From Planctomycetaceae bacterium (GTDB lineage Bacteria; Planctomycetota; Phycisphaerae; Sedimentisphaerales; UBA12454), in NCBI GenBank assembly GCA_021371795.1, contig JAJFVK010000009.1:1-34738 (forward strand): a stretch of 34,738 nt of DNA, read 5' to 3'. The notes beneath the pieces are model-generated. The model was given only the letters and a program-made list of their open reading frames with translations, had not been told where the DNA came from and did no database searches. The position numbers and the translations under genes are program-made. Shown piece by piece: positions 1 through 9,119 of the stretch. Each line of letters opens with the position of its first letter. The stretch's first letter is position 1.

Positions 1-402
1 CGGAAGTTATTAACCGCATTTTTGTCTGCGCTGCTGAAAATTTATGAGATTTTTGTAAGATTGGCGGTGCACAAAGCCAAAGTATCCGTAACATAGGACG
101 CGACTTTGCAATTAAAACCCACTTTTTCAGGGACGACTATATTAACCCATTAAAAATAATGAGGTTGCAATTCAAGACACGATTTAAACGCTGATAATTA
201 AGTTTTGAGTCTTGAGTTCTTAGTTTTGAGTTGTGGAATCGGAAGAATTATAAAATAGCTTTAAAAACTTCTTGCAAAACACAAATCAATTTGTGTTTTA
301 CAAAAATAAAAGCGGAGCCCCAGAGACGATTTTTAGATACCGATTAACACTGTTATAAAATACGCATATCAAAGCACGAAACAAATTCACAATAAAATAC
401 CG
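1..402. other. intergenic stretch without a supportable gene
   Basis: No reading frame here is long enough or family-like enough to call. Short open stretches exist on both strands at positions 1-150, but none was recognised. Positions 203-236 contain a degenerate tandem repeat of the word TTGAGT(C/T)T, a low-complexity type seen between other genes in this window. Confidence 0.5.
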
Positions 403-990
403 TTAATTACTCTGTTCACTATTTTGACGTTGCTGCGTCCATAACAGATAAGGCGTAACACCAGCATCACACAAAACGTTTACGCAAGTACAGGCTTTTG
501 AAAGGAAAATTACCCTTAGAACAGGAATAGCCAAACCGAGCAACCATCCTACATAAGGTATCCATCCCAATATATTTAATATTGGAATTGTTAAGCCAAG
601 ACCAGTCGACATTAGTGGCACATTAAGCTGTCTTTCGATAACTATTTTATTGTAATCCTTAGCCCATCCCCAGTAAACCTGAAATTCCCAGTATAGACTG
701 AACACAGGTATAAATAAAAATCCAACGGCCTTGCCTGGAGTTGTTCTCGCAGATGGGCCACCTATTGCCGCCCACATTTTATACACCACAATCATTTCCA
801 CGACCAGTGCAACAAGAAGGAAAATAAAGCCCAGTAGTCCGGAACACAGCCACACTACTGCTACTACAGGAGAATAATGAGATGTATCCTCCAATGCAAA
901 CAACCCCATGGACAATGCCAACAACAACCAACCAAGCACAACACCTGATATATAAATACCCATATATAACCATGTACGCACCTTTTGCAT
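403..990 (-). CDS. small multi-pass membrane protein, function unknown
   Basis: This encodes about 195 residues with four or five hydrophobic segments. Two lie in the first 75 residues, one is near FLFIPVFSLYWEFQVYW, and two lie in the glycine-rich part containing ILGWIPYVGWLLG. The FLFIPVFSLYWEFQVYWGWAKDYN-type segment resembles an unnamed family of planctomycete membrane proteins often attached to GYF or zinc-ribbon domains, but no such domain is present here. I chose the ATG at 990 because AAGGA lies 8 bases upstream. The ATG at 999 is directly abutted by that AAGG. A TATAAT at about 1008-1013 could be its -10 box. The function is unknown and the protein probably sits in the inner membrane. 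Confidence 0.7.
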   Translation of the reverse strand: MQKVRTWLYMGIYISGVVLGWLLLALSMGLFALEDTSHYSPVVAVVWLCSGLLGFIFLLVALVVEMIVVYKMWAAIGGPSARTTPGKAVGFLFIPVFSLYWEFQVYWGWAKDYNKIVIERQLNVPLMSTGLGLTIPILNILGWIPYVGWLLGLAIPVLRVIFLSKACTCVNVLCDAGVTPYLLWTQQRQNSEQSN

Positions 991-1016
991 TTGTCCCATC
1001 CTTAAAAATTATATCA

Positions 1017-1481
1017 TTAACATTTTTTGTTTTTATTTGCTTTTTGAATTGCTTCGATATCTGCCAAATCTTTCAACCGGCCGGACGCTTTTTTGTTTGC
1101 GATGAATTCTTCTTTGCCGAGATAGAAAACATTCACATCGCCATATTGGCCTGCTATTTTTCCTCTTGAAGCGGTCTGCCAATCCACGCCGCTGATAGAC
1201 ATAATAATATCTATGCGAACAGGCGGATAGCCCAGTTGAATTATATTGTCAGGTTTTAAAAAATCAGCCTCTGTAAAATTCAAAGACGCAAAACCAAAAT
1301 CACTTAACGCAGCAAGAATTTTTTTTGCGTTTTCAATGTCCGGCTTTATAAGCAAATCTATATCGCCGGTGAAACGAGGCGCACCGTGAAAAGCCAATGC
1401 AAAACCACCGACAACCAAATATTCAACTTTGTGAGCGTTGAATAATTCGAGCAACTCTTTGTAGTCTTTCTGTATTTCCAT
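1017..1481 (-). CDS. nucleotidyltransferase-fold protein (MNT/AbiEii/DUF6036-like)
   Basis: The product is 154 residues. It has the minimal nucleotidyltransferase signature: Gly25-Gly26 in VVGGFALAFHG, followed by TGDIDLLI with Asp40 and Asp42 as the expected metal-binding pair. Proteins of this size transfer a nucleotide to a target or act as one half of toxin-antitoxin-like pairs. The start ATG lies inside the 3' end of the upstream small gene, overlapping it by 59 bases in another frame, so the two are very likely co-expressed. An AAGAAG sequence precedes the ATG. The substrate cannot be told from sequence. It could be an antitoxin-like, toxin-like or tRNA-modifying enzyme. Confidence 0.85.
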   Translation of the reverse strand: MEIQKDYKELLELFNAHKVEYLVVGGFALAFHGAPRFTGDIDLLIKPDIENAKKILAALSDFGFASLNFTEADFLKPDNIIQLGYPPVRIDIIMSISGVDWQTASRGKIAGQYGDVNVFYLGKEEFIANKKASGRLKDLADIEAIQKANKNKKC

Positions 1482-1608
1482 ACATTTGTCTTCTTAAAAT
1501 TTCGACGGCCTCTACGCGCTCTTCTGGCGTTTTGGAAAGCCAATACTCAAGGTTCTGGCCAATCTCCGAATCCTTCAAATTCTTTTTTGTTACCGTCTTT
1601 TTATCCAT
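1423..1608 (-). CDS. small conserved partner of the nucleotidyltransferase
   Basis: The product has 61 residues and no membrane segment. It is rich in charged residues and carries the pattern YWLSKTPEERVEAVEILRR followed by YGNTERLQRVARIIQR. From memory, this pattern recurs in small proteins encoded directly ahead of nucleotidyltransferases of this type, which supports it as a real gene rather than a chance frame. Its 3' end overlaps the nucleotidyltransferase start by 59 bases, implying translational coupling. The role is unknown. A regulatory or antitoxin-like partner is an inference from gene order only. Confidence 0.75.
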   Translation of the reverse strand: MDKKTVTKKNLKDSEIGQNLEYWLSKTPEERVEAVEILRRQMYGNTERLQRVARIIQRSQS

Positions 1609-1703
1609 ACAAACATTATACCTGTCTGAATATTTTTTGGAAAGCGGAAAAAGACACGAAAGAAAATTAAGATTGAAGATTGGTTCCGGGGATGAGGGTT
1701 ATG

Positions 1704-1752
1704 CGCTTCCGTACCGGAAGCGGCTAAACAACCGGTCGAATAAATCGACCGG
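1704..1752. repeat. two small palindromes with GGCTAA tails
   Basis: Two hairpins stand side by side. The first has stem CGCTTCC/GGAAGCG (1704-1710 and 1716-1722). The second has a perfect 8-bp stem CCGGTCGA/TCGACCGG (1732-1739 and 1745-1752). Each right arm runs into the word GGCTAA(A)C. The same layout recurs at 2718-2806. No T-tract follows on the coding strand, so this looks like a dispersed palindromic repeat rather than a standard terminator. Confidence 0.65.
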
Positions 1753-1810
1753 CTAACCGATGCGAATTCCCACCTATGCGTAAATGACATAAGAGCAAAT
1801 ATACTAACTT

Positions 1811-2692
1811 CTATTGATTCCTTATCATTATCGCTTTTTTGTTTTCTTTTAGTTCTAAATTTTTTTGCCAATTTTGTTTGCCGGATTCGAGGCTGCGGGC
1901 AAAGCCGTATTTCACGCCGTCGGCTTCATCGTAAATTTCACTGCCGCAGCGGTAATCGCTTTTGTGATATTGGCCGGTAATCGTCGCATAGTACCAGCGC
2001 AACGGAAATTTGTGCTCGGCAATCGCAGGGTCGGCGTGGGTTATGTCCACGTTATACGCATTTGTGAGATTTATCTCCGTTACGCCTAACGTAATATCCT
2101 TTATATAATAATGCTCAATCCATTTGACTTTCGTATTCTCCAATCTGCCAAGCTGCGACTGGTCGGAACCTTTCGGAACATACGCATCGAGAAACGTCAG
2201 GTGAATTCGCGTCTGCGTCTGCTTTTCAATCGCTTTGGCTGCACTATCGATAACCCAACAGCCTGCCGAATGGCCGATTAAATGGATATGCTCGAAATTT
2301 CCCAATGCCAATATCGCTTTGGCAAGTTGCGGGCCGGCGAAATCACGAGCATACTGAACAGAACTTACAGCGTTCAAAACCATTGCTCCATCACGCCATT
2401 CGAAGTATCCGCAGAGCCATTCATTGCTGTCGGCTTTCGTTTTTATCGCAGATGCGATGTCTTCGGCTAATTGCCCCTTTGCGCCGTCGAACCAGCCGTG
2501 TGTAACTATTACAATATTTTTTCTGTCTGACGGAACTTTAATCTGGGTACCAATTATAAGATTCGGCTCGCTATTTTTCTTCTTGTCAACAATTGAAATG
2601 ATTCCGTTTTCCCGCTGTTTGATTTTCAGGGTGTTGGCGAAACAATCGCAGCAGCATAACATTGCAAAGAATAAAACTAAATATCTTTTCAT
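1811..2692 (-). CDS. exported alpha/beta hydrolase (lipase/esterase-like)
   Basis: The product is 293 residues. The first 19 residues form a signal peptide (KR followed by a hydrophobic stretch with several cysteines, ending FAN), so it is exported. The hydrolase fold is shown by IVTHGW (oxyanion region, about residue 65), the nucleophile elbow GHSAG with Ser142, Asp169 in FLDAY, and a candidate catalytic His219 or His227 in THADPAIAEH. The pattern resembles pancreatic-lipase-like hydrolases. No strong ribosome site precedes the ATG. The gene stands alone between two palindrome clusters, and the substrate is unknown. Confidence 0.85.
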   Translation of the reverse strand: MKRYLVLFFAMLCCCDCFANTLKIKQRENGIISIVDKKKNSEPNLIIGTQIKVPSDRKNIVIVTHGWFDGAKGQLAEDIASAIKTKADSNEWLCGYFEWRDGAMVLNAVSSVQYARDFAGPQLAKAILALGNFEHIHLIGHSAGCWVIDSAAKAIEKQTQTRIHLTFLDAYVPKGSDQSQLGRLENTKVKWIEHYYIKDITLGVTEINLTNAYNVDITHADPAIAEHKFPLRWYYATITGQYHKSDYRCGSEIYDEADGVKYGFARSLESGKQNWQKNLELKENKKAIMIRNQ

Positions 2693-2717
2693 CGTTTTAT
2701 ACCATAATAAAAACCGC

Positions 2718-2806
2718 GTGGGCTAAAGCCCACACTACGAATTCAAATTAAAAATCAAAATTTTGGAATTGTTGTTTTTACGAACCCGGCCAAAGTGTTG
2801 GCCGGG
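2718..2806. repeat. two palindromes of the GGCTAA family
   Basis: The stem GTGGGCT/AGCCCAC (2718-2724, 2727-2733) is followed by the 9-bp stem CCCGGCCAA/TTGGCCGGG (2785-2793, 2798-2806). The first contains GGGCTAAAGCCC and the second ends in GGGCTAAAC, matching the pair at 1704-1752. The pair lies between the exported hydrolase and the Aas fusion gene. Confidence 0.65.
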
Positions 2807-2836
2807 CTAAACACGATTTATTTACTCTGATGATTG

Positions 2837-5800
2837 TTATATTTTCTTTTTTATTGCCGCGATTTCTTTTAATTTTCCAAAGTTTATTTTTCCAGAACCC
2901 AACATCGGCATCGCATCTATTTCGATAAAATTCTCTTTTCGAGGCTTTGCGATGTTCGGCAAATCACTCTTGGCTGTAATATCATATAACTTTTCCGCAG
3001 GACCCGCCGTCATAACATAAAATACAATCAGTTCCTCGCCCTTCTTTTCGTCTTCGACAGCCGTTACAGCAACAACCGGTTCTGTCGCGGCGAGCGATTC
3101 GGTCAAAACCTGCTCAATCGCTCCATGCGGAACCATCTCGCCGCCAATCTTGCTGAATCGCGAAAGTCTATCCGTAATAGTAATGAAACCATCGTCGTCA
3201 ATCTTCGCGATATCGCCGGTGTTGTACCAGCCGTCGTGAATAACGCCTGCCGTTTTTTCAGGGTCATTAAAATAGCCGAGCATAATATTCGGGCCCTTTA
3301 TCATCAGCAGACCTTGTTCATCTGTGCCCATCGGCTCACCTGTTTCGATGTTCACAATTTTCGCCGCGATACCTGGCAGCAGATTGCCAACCGAACCTTG
3401 CTTTGTGCCAATCTGCGTTACAGCGTTAATCGACACATCCGGAATATTCAGTGAAACCACAGGCGAAAGTTCCGTTGCGCCGAAACCTTCGACCGGACGA
3501 ATTCCAAATTTTTCCTGGAACGCGTCAATGATTCTCGGCTTTAATTTTTCCGCACCGCCGGCAACGATTCGCAGGCTCGTAAAATCCTCGCGCTCGGCAC
3601 GGCGGATATAAGTTGATAAAAACGTCGGAGGCGCGAACATTATCGTCGAGCGGTTTTCACGCACGCTTTTGGCGACTGCCTGGCCGTCAAGAGGATTAGC
3701 GATATATGAAACTGAAACGCCGCTGGTCAACGGCATCCAACAGCCGCAGGTTAAACCGAACGAATGGAAGAACGGCAACGCACCGCACATATCGTCGCCT
3801 TTGCGAATCATCACAACCATTCGCACGCCTTCGATGTCCGAGATGATATTATGATGCGAAAGCATTACGCCTTTTGGTTTGCCGCTGGAGCCGGAGGAGA
3901 AAATTATCGTCGCAAGTTCGTCGCCGCCCTGCTTCATCGGTTCGGCAAGCAAACGTATCGGCATAAATCTTGCCTTGAGATACGCTCTGATTTTTTCCTT
4001 TTTAGTAATTGTCGCGATGATGTCCTCAAGGTAAATAATTTTATCGCTCTCGAAATTCATCTGCACTTTTTCGGCGAATTTGCGGGACGAAATTATATGT
4101 CTGATTCCGCACTGGTTAATCGCAAAATTTATATTCTCCTGACCGGCTGTAAAATTCAGATTTACCGCGATTCTGTTGGTCAGCGTAATCGCAAGATTTG
4201 TAAGCGCAGCTCCGGCCGAGGCCGGCAAAATCACGCCGAGCTTTTCGCCTTTGGTCGTCATCTTCTTAATTTTTTCGCCGAGAACGAGTGAACTGATAAA
4301 TGTCATACCGTAATTCAGTAATTTTCCTGTGGAATCGGCGATGGCTTTTTTACGCCAGTTTTTTCGCGCGGCCTTGATGAACTGATAATTCAGCGAACGG
4401 GTCGGCGATTTTCTGCCGTTGAAATAATCGCACGAAAGCTCGGCGACCTTCTGGCGAACAATATGCGCTGAAGAATCCGCAGGCAAAGGCTGCCCGAAAT
4501 GAATCGTCAGCGGATACGGGAAATCCTTTGGCAGCATCGAAAGCGGTCTACCACCATAATAACTGAATGTGCTGCCCCACACTCCGCCAAGATAAACTGG
4601 AATAATCGGCGCATCGGAGCCCTTCATTATCCGCTCGAAGCCTGCCTTGAAGCCTGCCATCATTCCGCTGCGCGTCATAATGCCCTCGGCGAAAATACAG
4701 ACCATGAAACCCTCGTCGAGCGCTTTTCTGGCGAGATGAAAAGATTCTATTAACTGGCGAGGCGGGTCTGTCGAAGAAATTGGAATCACCCTCATCAATT
4801 TCACAAACGGCAGAACCCACCATTTTTTGTAATACTTTTTTTCGATAACAAACCTGATTCTGCGCTGGCCGGTCGCAAGCAGCAGAAACGCATCGACATA
4901 CGAGACATGATTACTGACAAGCAGTGCGCTGCCTTTGACCGGTACATTTTCTGCACCGACAACTTTAATCTTGTAACAAAATCTTGTCAGAAGCACCGCG
5001 ATGAAACGTGCGAGAAAATCCGGCAGCATAAATATCGTCGCAAGAGCGGGCACGAGCGTAATTATGCCAAGCACCATGAACATCTGCGAAGCGGATAATT
5101 TAAAAATACTGTTCAATACGTAAATCAGTACGCTTGCCAGCAGTACGCCAATCCAGCCGAGGAAAGCGGAAGCTGCGAGAATCTGGCCGCGTTTGGCCGC
5201 GGGACTGCGAAGCTGAATAAACGTGTCAATCGGCACAATGAAAAGGCCGGCGCTTACGCCCATTATGAACACCAGCAGAATCATAATATAAAAATGCGGA
5301 ACAAAACCAAGGCCAATCGATGAAATTGTCAAACCAACCGCGCCGAGCGGCACAATTCCAAATTCCACATCACGGCCGGAAAGACGCCCCGCCCAAACGG
5401 AGCCGACGCCAATGCCCGCTGCGGTAATGACGAACAAATATGCGCTTTCTGTTTTGCTCAAGCCCAGATTGCTCATACCATACGGAATGAGATTAGAATA
5501 GATGAATCCGCCAATGAGCAGAAAATATGCTGACGCGGCGACGGCGAGGAGCAAATCCTTATCGCCGCTGATTTCCTTGAGCGTTCGCCAGATGTCTTTG
5601 CCGAAGATAACTGACGAACGCGCATCCGAACCGACAGCAATAGTTTTTTTGATTTGCAGACTTGCCGTAAAACCCAGCACCGCAATGACGATACAGGCTG
5701 CGCCTGCCATCGCAAAATTCTCGCCGGTAATCTGCGACATAAACGGCCCCATCGCTGTGCCGATAACAATCGCAAGATACGTCAGTGCTTCGAGAAGACC

Positions 5801-6214
5801 GTTTGCCTTTGAAAGTTTTTCGTGCTCGACAAGCTCGGGCAAAATACCGTATTTGGCAGGGCCGAAAAACGCGCTCTGTGCAGCCATTAGAAACAGAACA
5901 CAATAAAGACCCAACTGACTGCCAAGCAAAAACGAGATGACGCCCGCGGTCATTATCACAATTTCAGCGAATTTCGCCAAGACGACGATTCTGCTTTTGC
6001 TGTACTTGTCGGCGAGTTTGCCCGCATACGCCATAAAAATCAGAAACGGTATAACAAATATCGCACTTGCAAGCGAAGTAACCTTCGCGGCGGACTGGTC
6101 GCCCTGAACGCCAATCAAAAAGAAAATCACCAGCAACTTGAAAATGTTATCGTTCAACGCACCCAAGAACTGCGTTGCGTTAAACCATTTGAACGAATTG
6201 TTTACAGTAGCCAC
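2837..6214 (-). CDS. aas: LplT-PlsC-Aas fusion: lysophospholipid transporter / acyltransferase / acyl-ACP synthetase
   Basis: One polypeptide of about 1125 residues carries three domains. Residues 1-405 are an MFS-type LplT domain starting at NATQFLGALNDN. Residues 410-610 are a PlsC acyltransferase with NHVSYVD (HX4D box) and FAEGIMTR. Residues 640-1131 are an AMP-forming ligase with IIFSSGSSGKPKG, WYNTGDI and a C-terminal GSGKINFGKL lysine motif (numbering from the TTG at 6232). Together they would flip lysophospholipid inward and re-acylate it at the inner membrane. In E. coli LplT and Aas are separate proteins. The longest frame begins at TTG 6232, but its first codons lie inside a dispersed repeat copy and no ribosome site is visible. 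I chose the GTG at 6214, which is nearer the start of family homology. The true start is uncertain. Confidence 0.9.
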   Translation of the reverse strand: MATVNNSFKWFNATQFLGALNDNIFKLLVIFFLIGVQGDQSAAKVTSLASAIFVIPFLIFMAYAGKLADKYSKSRIVVLAKFAEIVIMTAGVISFLLGSQLGLYCVLFLMAAQSAFFGPAKYGILPELVEHEKLSKANGLLEALTYLAIVIGTAMGPFMSQITGENFAMAGAACIVIAVLGFTASLQIKKTIAVGSDARSSVIFGKDIWRTLKEISGDKDLLLAVAASAYFLLIGGFIYSNLIPYGMSNLGLSKTESAYLFVITAAGIGVGSVWAGRLSGRDVEFGIVPLGAVGLTISSIGLGFVPHFYIMILLVFIMGVSAGLFIVPIDTFIQLRSPAAKRGQILAASAFLGWIGVLLASVLIYVLNSIFKLSASQMFMVLGIITLVPALATIFMLPDFLARFIAVLLTRFCYKIKVVGAENVPVKGSALLVSNHVSYVDAFLLLATGQRRIRFVIEKKYYKKWWVLPFVKLMRVIPISSTDPPRQLIESFHLARKALDEGFMVCIFAEGIMTRSGMMAGFKAGFERIMKGSDAPIIPVYLGGVWGSTFSYYGGRPLSMLPKDFPYPLTIHFGQPLPADSSAHIVRQKVAELSCDYFNGRKSPTRSLNYQFIKAARKNWRKKAIADSTGKLLNYGMTFISSLVLGEKIKKMTTKGEKLGVILPASAGAALTNLAITLTNRIAVNLNFTAGQENINFAINQCGIRHIISSRKFAEKVQMNFESDKIIYLEDIIATITKKEKIRAYLKARFMPIRLLAEPMKQGGDELATIIFSSGSSGKPKGVMLSHHNIISDIEGVRMVVMIRKGDDMCGALPFFHSFGLTCGCWMPLTSGVSVSYIANPLDGQAVAKSVRENRSTIMFAPPTFLSTYIRRAEREDFTSLRIVAGGAEKLKPRIIDAFQEKFGIRPVEGFGATELSPVVSLNIPDVSINAVTQIGTKQGSVGNLLPGIAAKIVNIETGEPMGTDEQGLLMIKGPNIMLGYFNDPEKTAGVIHDGWYNTGDIAKIDDDGFITITDRLSRFSKIGGEMVPHGAIEQVLTESLAATEPVVAVTAVEDEKKGEELIVFYVMTAGPAEKLYDITAKSDLPNIAKPRKENFIEIDAMPMLGSGKINFGKLKEIAAIKKKI

Positions 6215-6289
6215 AAAGACACCAAGACACAAAGGTTTTTATTTCTTTATTTACTTTTACTGTAGCCACGAAGGCACAAAGACACGAAG
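6207..6289. repeat. two direct copies of the AGCCACAAAGACACC repeat
   Basis: Copy 1 (6207-6235) and copy 2 (6262-6289) share GTAGCCAC(A/G)AAG(A/G)CAC followed by purine-rich AAGACAC. Further copies lie near 10430, 12207, 14362 and 14411. Copy 1 overlaps the 5' end of the aas frame, which makes that gene's start ambiguous. Confidence 0.75.
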
Positions 6290-6321
6290 AAAATATTTTT
6301 TAAGGAATTATTTTCCCTGCG

Positions 6322-8973
6322 TTAATCTTTCTTTTCAGAGTCATTTAAAAACAACGTATCGAAAAAACCGTTTTTTCTTAAATACTGGTACAAATACGAA
6401 ACGCCGACCAGCGTAATGCCTGTCATCAGGAACGCGGCGACACGATAAATATTTTTAATCTCGTGCGTATCAACTAAAAATACTTTTAACAGCAGAACGC
6501 CAAAAATCATAAAACTGATATAGCGAAGGAATCTATTGTTCCGCAAGAAGCCAAGCACCATTAAAACAAATGCGTAAACCGCCCAGGCAATCGAAATGCA
6601 CATCTGTGCCATAAACTGCCAGTTTGTAATATATTCGCCATCAAGTGTTTTGTGCTGCCAGTAAAGATATATTTCCATTGTAAGAATAATCCACAACATA
6701 ATTACGCCAGTGATTGAAAAGATGGTTTTAAATATCTTGTCGCTACTTGTAAATCTTGCGGCAAGAAATAAACCAGTTATAAACACTGCGGTAATCAGGA
6801 AATTAATATTCAAAAAGATTCTGAATTCAGTATGCTGCAAAAACTGATAACTTAACATAGTAAATACCGAACCAGTTATCGCCAAACCAACAGCTATGAT
6901 TTTTGGGAAAATGCCTTTTGGGGCAAGCGGTCGAACCACAAATAACAATATACCCACAGCCAAAATAACGATATCGCCTCTAATAAGTTTATCGTCCGGC
7001 AGACTAATACTGTCACCGCAATAAAACACCCATTGAAAAGCAACTGCAAGCAAGAACAATGACCCCAATGCGATATAAAGGATTTGCGAACCAACATCTG
7101 AAATTTTTCTGTACCTGATTTGATAAATCAGCATAACTGCCAAAAATACCAGAATTATTGCAAAGTCAACATTCTTAAACACTGGTTTTGGAAAAGGATT
7201 ATTACATATTGCCATACAACAAAATACAGCACTTGCGATAATCAACACCCACGATAAAACTTCTGAAAATTTTCCTTCGGGTTTAATAAATCTTGGCATA
7301 AACATTATCAGCATACCGGCGAAAATAATCAATTGTCCGGTTTGTTCACTCATATAATTTGTTTTACACGCAGACCACTCCATCCAGCAGGCGGCAAACA
7401 ATAAAATCATCGATATGCCGTAAAGGATTTGCGTTAATACCGCGTAACTGCTTTCGGTTTTGTTTTTACGGTACATTAAATGGATCACAAAAATGGATGC
7501 GGATACGAGTGCCCATCTTCCAAATTCCACATTAAGAATAAAATTCTCTCTGTGTGTCGGCATATCGACAAGCAGGCAAATTATGCTGCCGGTCATAACG
7601 ATTAAGCCCGCGGCTTGTGTTAAAATGCTCTTGTATCGCAAACCAATGTACGAAAGCACCGCTGCCTCAAGTGCCCACGTAACTGTTGTCGCATCCAATT
7701 TGAAATACAGCGGCACGGCAAGCGTAACACAGAAAATGCCAATCGCCTGCAAACTCATCCGCAGATTAATATCCTCTTTGCAGCGTTTATATACTATCGC
7801 GGCAAGCATCAAATGAGCAGCCGCCATTGTCAGAGACATCAACGCAAGGTAATCCCTGAACCAGTCGAACAGAATCGCGGAAAAGAAATATAATGTTACG
7901 GCCGCGTTGGCAAGAATCAGGCAGACTTCTTCGGTACGTGCCTTTGTCTTTTTGGTAATGCTGTAAAGAACCGGCATAACTAAATAAATCGTCGAAAAAA
8001 CTCCAAGCCAGCCAAGCACAAACAAAATTTCGCTCGTCGTCAGTGCCCCGCCTTTGGAGAGCGTGGCGTAAATCATGGAACTGTAAAACCATCTTGCGAA
8101 AAGGCCGAAAGTGCCGGCGAAGGCAAGCAGATTTATCACACGCCATCTGCGGTAATATGCGCAGACCATCGCACCTGCACCGAGAATCAAAACATAAACA
8201 AACAACGGCGTCGGGTGAACAACTTTCAATAGAACCATCGCGGGCGTCGTGAATCCGCCAAGCAAACTCAAAAACGCAATCAGCAATTCATCAAGCACAA
8301 CGGCATACACCATCGCGCCGATAGTTATGATGCTCGCGGCGGTGCAGGCGGGAATGTAGCCGATTAAATTGTAAATCTGATATGCCGAGAAGACCGCGGC
8401 GTAAAGAATCGCAAAGCCCATTGCTGTAACACCCTTTGCGACAAAGCCGAAGCCCTGACGGCGTGTGATTTCGCCGGCCAGCAGCGCGATTAGTCCGAAA
8501 ATTGTAACGGCGATGACTCTGCCCTGCGGACCCATCGAGAAATTATCATAAGCAAATTTCAAAAAGAATCCGACGCCAACGAAAACCGTAATAATGCCGG
8601 CGACGAGCAGCCATCGTGTGCCGATTTTCTGCTCCAACACTCCTATTTCTCTGCTGCGTTCTCTTTTTTCGTGTTTGATGTATTTATCGAACTCGGTTTC
8701 AATATGCTGCGGTTCTTTCGGCTGCTCCTGAACAGTGAACACAGGCAGCGGCGGAGGTACGGGCTTTTCGCTTTCCGATTTTTCAACGGGAATCGCGGGA
8801 ATTTCCGGAATTTTAGGCTCTATTGGTTTTGGTTCGTAACCAATTCTCTGCCGCGGCTGCGAAGCGGATTTCTCACTTGCCTTGTTTAATGCGATGATGG
8901 AAATTATCAAGGCAATCGGGCCGGTCAAGACACACAGCGTTTTAAGCATCGACCAATACATAAAGCATTCCAT
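6322..8973 (-). CDS. large DUF2339-family polytopic membrane protein
   Basis: The product is 883 residues. It has one N-terminal membrane helix, a proline-rich cytoplasmic linker (about residues 45-95, with PEIPAIP and PVPPPLP), and a charged stretch reading REIGVLEQKIGTRWL. A long run of more than twenty hydrophobic helices follows to the C-terminus. The RWLLVAGIITVFVGVGFFLKFAYDN entry and the multi-helix body are characteristic of DUF2339. The family's biochemical role is unknown. The start ATG has AAGGACTAAACT ahead of it. The gene follows aas in the genome order, but the two are separated by a repeat pair, so a shared transcript is not certain. Confidence 0.9.
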   Translation of the reverse strand: MECFMYWSMLKTLCVLTGPIALIISIIALNKASEKSASQPRQRIGYEPKPIEPKIPEIPAIPVEKSESEKPVPPPLPVFTVQEQPKEPQHIETEFDKYIKHEKRERSREIGVLEQKIGTRWLLVAGIITVFVGVGFFLKFAYDNFSMGPQGRVIAVTIFGLIALLAGEITRRQGFGFVAKGVTAMGFAILYAAVFSAYQIYNLIGYIPACTAASIITIGAMVYAVVLDELLIAFLSLLGGFTTPAMVLLKVVHPTPLFVYVLILGAGAMVCAYYRRWRVINLLAFAGTFGLFARWFYSSMIYATLSKGGALTTSEILFVLGWLGVFSTIYLVMPVLYSITKKTKARTEEVCLILANAAVTLYFFSAILFDWFRDYLALMSLTMAAAHLMLAAIVYKRCKEDINLRMSLQAIGIFCVTLAVPLYFKLDATTVTWALEAAVLSYIGLRYKSILTQAAGLIVMTGSIICLLVDMPTHRENFILNVEFGRWALVSASIFVIHLMYRKNKTESSYAVLTQILYGISMILLFAACWMEWSACKTNYMSEQTGQLIIFAGMLIMFMPRFIKPEGKFSEVLSWVLIIASAVFCCMAICNNPFPKPVFKNVDFAIILVFLAVMLIYQIRYRKISDVGSQILYIALGSLFLLAVAFQWVFYCGDSISLPDDKLIRGDIVILAVGILLFVVRPLAPKGIFPKIIAVGLAITGSVFTMLSYQFLQHTEFRIFLNINFLITAVFITGLFLAARFTSSDKIFKTIFSITGVIMLWIILTMEIYLYWQHKTLDGEYITNWQFMAQMCISIAWAVYAFVLMVLGFLRNNRFLRYISFMIFGVLLLKVFLVDTHEIKNIYRVAAFLMTGITLVGVSYLYQYLRKNGFFDTLFLNDSEKKD

Positions 8974-9053
8974 AGTTTAGTCCTTGTATAAACTTGATAT
9001 ATTAAATATCAAAATGCAAAAATCAAAATGACAAATTAAAATTCAAAAATAAT

Positions 9054-9066
9054 ATGCCGAAGGCAT
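9054..9066. repeat. ATGCC-GAA-GGCAT mini-hairpin repeat
   Basis: This is a perfect 5-bp inverted repeat around GAA, followed by TCC, inside an AT-rich spacer made of AAATCAAAATG-like words. A sister copy at 10492-10504 reads ACGCC-GAA-GGCGT. The pair has changed compensatorily (T-A to C-G), so base pairing seems to be kept. Confidence 0.55.
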
Positions 9067-9119
9067 TCCACAATCCCCGCCTGCGCGAGGACAAGTTTTG
9101 ATATTTGATTTTTAATTTT

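Noticed and set aside
1-150. Possible coding remnants at the left edge, and a 12-base match (ACAAAGCCAAAG) to 19745-19756
   Set aside because: The open stretches are short and unrecognised. A 12-base match alone is weak evidence of a repeat.
1590-1871. 93-residue minus-strand frame across the palindrome cluster
   Set aside because: It runs through the palindromic repeats and overlaps the ends of both neighbouring genes. No conserved features are seen.
3764-4291. 175-residue plus-strand frame inside the aas gene
   Set aside because: It is fully antisense to a well-supported gene and carries no recognisable motif.
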